A stretch of DNA of 5,309 bases, taken from contig JAIDUY010000406.1 of the NCBI GenBank assembly GCA_029059965.1, positions 1-5,309 of the forward strand, read 5' to 3'. A program made the translations under genes and the position numbers. This DNA comes from Muribaculaceae bacterium. Its GTDB lineage: Bacteria; Bacteroidota; Bacteroidia; Bacteroidales; Muribaculaceae. Of this stretch, positions 1-5,309 are shown piece by piece (the stretch's first letter is position 1; each line of letters starts with the position of its first letter). The notes under the pieces were generated by a model that was not told the DNA's origin, ran no database searches, and saw nothing but the letters and a program-made list of their open reading frames with translations.

Positions 1-256
1 GAAAGTGATCTACAAGCGCCTCGTCAGCTACGAGTGCCACATCTTCAACCGATGGGGCACACAGCTGTTCTCCAGCACCGACCCCGCCGAGGGATGGGAC
101 GGACGCTACGGCGGCCGCTACGTTCCCGCAGGCGTCTACTACTACGTCATTCAGGCCGAGGGTGCCGACGGTGTGCGCTACAAGCGCGCCGGCGACATCA
201 ACATCATCGGCTACAAGGAAGGCACCACCGGAGGCGGTAGCGAGAGCGAGGAATAG
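1..256 (+). CDS. 3' end of a T9SS-secreted protein: gliding motility-associated (type B) C-terminal domain, partial
   Basis: Only the last 84 codons are in the window (frame starts at base 2); the start and main body lie upstream, so the protein's function cannot be told. The visible part matches the gliding motility-associated C-terminal domain (type B T9SS sorting domain). Its hallmark blocks appear in order: HIFNRWGTQLF at visible residues 13-23, then EGWDGRYGG, then VPAGVYYYVI, then the closing strand around GDINII. In this family the domain directs export of a Sec-secreted protein through the outer membrane by the type IX system, giving a cell-surface or released product; this is family knowledge. 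After the usual end of the domain there is a short Gly/Ser/Glu-rich tail (KEGTTGGGSESEE), which is unusual because such domains normally finish close to the last strand. The codon at 5-7 (GTG) is internal, not a start. Domain call is strong; parent protein unknown. Confidence 0.88.
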   Translation, partial: KVIYKRLVSYECHIFNRWGTQLFSSTDPAEGWDGRYGGRYVPAGVYYYVIQAEGADGVRYKRAGDINIIGYKEGTTGGGSESEE

Positions 257-309
257 ACCTGGCGCCCCCACTCCCCCAAGTTCTGCTAACACATACCCAC
301 GACATACAA
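257..309 (+). other. 53-base intergenic gap before the transglycosylase gene
   Basis: This short gap is C-rich on the left (a run of C and CCC groups) and A/C-rich next to the ATG. I see no Shine-Dalgarno sequence, no Bacteroidetes-type -7 box (TAnnTTTG), and no stem-loop with a T tract. The transglycosylase could therefore be read through from the upstream gene, or be driven by a promoter I cannot recognise. The A-rich bases just before the ATG (ACATACAA) fit the initiation context common in Bacteroidota, where Shine-Dalgarno sites are rare. Confidence 0.5.
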
Positions 310-1253
310 ATGAAAGCAAGCATAGCACGCACGGCCACCGCCGTACTCCTTGCCGCGGCCATCGGCCTCGGCGCAAACGCACAGCGCACCCCCGTGAGAT
401 TCTCGGACGTCTACAGCCCCGAGATTCCCGCCTCGGTCACCATATGTTCCGAGAACATCTCCCTCGACCGCTCCGACATGTACGAGAGCTTCGACCGCGA
501 GCTCAGCTCCATCGTCTACACCCACGGCACCACCATGCTCATCATCAAGCGCGCCAACCGCTACTTCCCCGAGATGTCGCGCATACTTCGTGACAACGGC
601 GTCCCTCAGGATATCCTCTATCTGGCATGCGTGGAAAGCTCACTCAATCCCCGCGCCTACTCCCCCGCCAAGGCGGCCGGATTCTGGCAGTTCATCCCCA
701 CCACGGCCCGCGAGTACGGACTTGAGGTGAACGAAGAGGTAGACGAACGCTACAACATCGAGAAGGCCACCGCCGCAGCGTGCCGCTATCTCAAGAATTC
801 CTACCGCCGTCTGGGCAACTGGCCCTCGGTGATGGCGGCCTACAACGGAGGCAACGCCCGCATCACAGGCGAGCTCGAGAAGCAGGGACAGGACAGCTCG
901 CTCGACCTCTACCTGACAGAGGAGACAACCCGCTACCCCTACCGCATCATGGCCATGAAGACCGTGATGGAGCAGCCCTCGGCCTACGGTTTCCACCTGC
1001 GCGACGACCAGCTCTATCAGCCGCGCCAATACCGCGAGGTAGAAGTGAACGGCCCGGTGGCCGACTGGCCCGCATGGGCCCGCCGTCAGGGCATCAGCTA
1101 CGCCCAGCTGCGCGACGAGAATCCCTGGATAAGAGCGAAGAAACTGACCAACAGAAACGGAAAGACCTACAAGGTGCGCATCCCGACAAGCGAGTCGCTG
1201 TCGCGACGGACTGCCGGAACCAACACGTTCAATCCGAACTGGACAGACAGATA

Positions 1254-1254
<1 letters not shown>
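310..1254 (+). CDS. Exported lytic transglycosylase, MltD-like (SLT/GH23 fold)
   Basis: 314 residues. Lytic transglycosylases cut the MurNAc-GlcNAc bond of peptidoglycan, leaving 1,6-anhydro-MurNAc, during wall turnover and remodelling. The N-terminus is a Sec signal peptide: K2 and R7, a hydrophobic run at about 9-22, and a likely cut after A24 (GANA|QR). With no cysteine there, a periplasmic soluble protein is more likely than a lipoprotein. The SLT domain spans about 85-225: YLACVESSLNP (103-113) holds the presumed catalytic Glu109, then GFWQFIPTTAREYGL (124-138), AAYNGG (176-181), and YPYRIMAMK (209-217). The tail (about 241-292) ends with ISYAQLRDENPW and GKTYKVRIP. This resembles a single degenerate LysM-like or post-SLT module typical of Bacteroidetes homologues, so wall binding is possible but unproven. 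The ATG at 310 is chosen because it gives a full signal peptide. The stop overlaps the uvrA start by one base. MltD-like is a family call; the exact orthologue is unsure. Confidence 0.92.
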
Positions 1255-4145
<2,891 letters not shown>

Positions 4146-4175
4146 CGAATTATATACCATTCAATATCACCTATA
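4146..4175 (+). other. 30-base A/T-rich leader between uvrA and the DPP III gene
   Basis: This gap is strikingly A/T-rich (TATATACC, CAATATCACC, then TATA just before the ATG) against the GC-rich surroundings. It has no Shine-Dalgarno sequence, which fits Bacteroidota initiation in a weakly structured A/T-rich leader. No hairpin terminator is visible, so read-through from uvrA is likely. The bases TACCATTC (4155-4162) only loosely resemble the TAnnTTTG -7 box, and there is no convincing -33 element, so I do not call a promoter. Confidence 0.5.
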
Positions 4176-5309
4176 ATGAAAAAATTACTCACCGTCAGCG
4201 CCATCGCCATGACAATGCTCGCATCATCATGCGGCAAGCAGGCCGCCCAGGCACCTGCCGACGACTTCGACTACGTCGTCGACCGCTTCGCCGACATAGA
4301 GGTTCTCCGCTACAAAGTGCCCGATTTCGAGAATCTGACTCTGAATCAGAAGATTCTGGTCTACTATCTGACCGAGGCCGCCCTCTGGGGCCGTGACATC
4401 CTCTGGGATCAGAACAACGTCCACAACCTTGCCATGCGCAATCTCCTCGAAGCCGTCTACACCAACTACGACGGCGACCGCGAAGACCCCGACTTCAAGG
4501 CCTTCGAGACCTACGTCAAGCAGGTATGGTTCGGCAACGGCATCCATCACCACTACAGCACCGACAAGTTCACCCCCGCATTCAGCCGCGAGTTCCTCGA
4601 AGGCCGCATAGCCGCCCTTCCCGAGGGAACAGCCCCCGAAGGCACCGCCGAGCTCGTCGAAGTCATCTTCAATCCCGAACTCGATGCCAAGCGCGTCAAC
4701 CAGGCCGTAGGCCAGGACCTCATCCAGACCTCCGCCAACAACCTCTACGGTCCCGGCCTGACCCAGGCCGAAGTCGAGGCATACTACGCCTCCATCAAGG
4801 TTCCCAACGACTCCACCCCCATCTCCTACGGCCTCAACACCCGCGTTGTCAAGGAGAACGGACAGATTGTCGAGCAGCCCTACCGCCTGGGCGGACTCTA
4901 CGGCGAAGCCATCGCACACATCGTCGAAAACCTCGACAGCGCCGCCGTCTACGCCGAGAACGACGCCCAGCGCTCCATCATCCGCTCGCTCATCGACTTC
5001 TATACCACCGGCGACCTCGCCACCTTCGACCGCTACTCCATCGAATGGGCCGAGGACACCGTGTCGCAGGTTGACTTCATCAACGGCTTCATCGAAAGCT
5101 ACGGCGATCCCCTGGGCATGACCGGCGCATGGGAAAGCATCGTCAACTTCAAGAACAACGAGGCCAGCGAGCGCACTGAAATCCTGTCGTCCGAAGCCCA
5201 GTGGTTCGAGGACAACTCGCCCGTCGATCCCCGCTTCCGCAAGAAAGAAGTACGCGGCGTGTCGGCCAAGGTAATCACCGCCGCCATACTTGCCGGCGAC
5301 TCCTACCCC
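4176..5309 (+). CDS. Dipeptidyl peptidase III (M49 family) lipoprotein, N-terminal part
   Basis: 378 codons are present and the frame runs off the right edge without a stop; full-length Bacteroidetes homologues are about 670-690 residues, so over half is here. M49 enzymes are zinc exopeptidases that release dipeptides from the N-terminus of short peptides. The start shows a lipoprotein signal: KK at 2-3, a hydrophobic stretch, and LASSC with the lipid-bearing Cys19, so the enzyme is probably anchored in the envelope. Family blocks are RFADIEVLRYKVPDFENL (37-54), LVYYLTEAALWGRDI (61-75), VWFGNGIHHHYSTDKF (117-132), FINGFIESYGDPLGM (301-315, the conserved FIExYxDPxG region of M49) and VSAKVITAAILAGDSYP (362-378). 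The zinc motif HExxGH and the EExRAE motif should lie beyond the window, so catalytic competence cannot be judged. The ATG at 4176 gives the full signal peptide; it follows uvrA by 30 bases. The acidic pair DD (29-30) lies well after Cys19, so a surface-export signal of the Bacteroidetes type is not evident. A catalytically dead homologue remains possible. Confidence 0.92.
   Translation, partial: MKKLLTVSAIAMTMLASSCGKQAAQAPADDFDYVVDRFADIEVLRYKVPDFENLTLNQKILVYYLTEAALWGRDILWDQNNVHNLAMRNLLEAVYTNYDGDREDPDFKAFETYVKQVWFGNGIHHHYSTDKFTPAFSREFLEGRIAALPEGTAPEGTAELVEVIFNPELDAKRVNQAVGQDLIQTSANNLYGPGLTQAEVEAYYASIKVPNDSTPISYGLNTRVVKENGQIVEQPYRLGGLYGEAIAHIVENLDSAAVYAENDAQRSIIRSLIDFYTTGDLATFDRYSIEWAEDTVSQVDFINGFIESYGDPLGMTGAWESIVNFKNNEASERTEILSSEAQWFEDNSPVDPRFRKKEVRGVSAKVITAAILAGDSYP

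Noticed and set aside
780..1253. In-frame open extension upstream of the uvrA ATG
   Set aside because: The frame is open for 158 codons inside the transglycosylase gene, but its translation is Arg/Pro/His-rich shadow sequence. The UvrA product starting at 1254 already has the family's length.
4150..4175. Possible promoter in the A/T-rich gap before the DPP III gene
   Set aside because: No good match to the Bacteroidetes -7 box (TAnnTTTG) or to a -33 element at proper spacing; the A/T richness is better explained as a translation leader.
4227..4919. A 230-codon antisense open frame opposite the DPP III gene
   Set aside because: The translation is a Val/Gly/Asp-rich shadow with no recognisable motif, and the sense frame carries conserved M49 blocks.

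Overview
The window reads as a piece of a fairly high-GC genome (about 60% GC by eye) from the phylum Bacteroidota, most likely order Bacteroidales. Four things point there: a type IX secretion (T9SS) type B C-terminal domain at the left edge; a Bacteroidetes-style MltD-like lytic transglycosylase; a dipeptidyl peptidase III of the Bacteroidetes lipoprotein type; and no Shine-Dalgarno sequence ahead of the starts, which instead follow short A/T-rich leaders. A family such as Muribaculaceae would fit the GC, but I cannot prove family or genus.

All four genes are on the + strand and tightly packed. (1) Positions 1-256 are the 3' end of a secreted protein carrying the gliding-motility-associated (T9SS type B) C-terminal domain. 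(2) After a 53-base gap comes a complete exported lytic transglycosylase (310-1254). (3) Its stop codon overlaps by one base the start of a complete uvrA (1254-4145), the damage-recognition ATPase of nucleotide excision repair. (4) After a 30-base gap comes the first 378 codons of a dipeptidyl peptidase III (M49) lipoprotein (4176 to the window end), cut off before its zinc motif.

The spacing makes the last three genes (transglycosylase, uvrA, DPP III) a likely single transcript, although cell-wall turnover, DNA repair and peptide degradation have no obvious shared pathway. No RNA gene, mobile element, CRISPR array, recognisable promoter or strong terminator is visible. I find no undescribed multi-gene system here. 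The most notable details are a UvrA whose first zinc module has lost one whole cysteine pair, the start-stop overlap ahead of uvrA, and a DPP III sent to the cell envelope. The long antisense reading frames are by-products of GC-rich codon usage.
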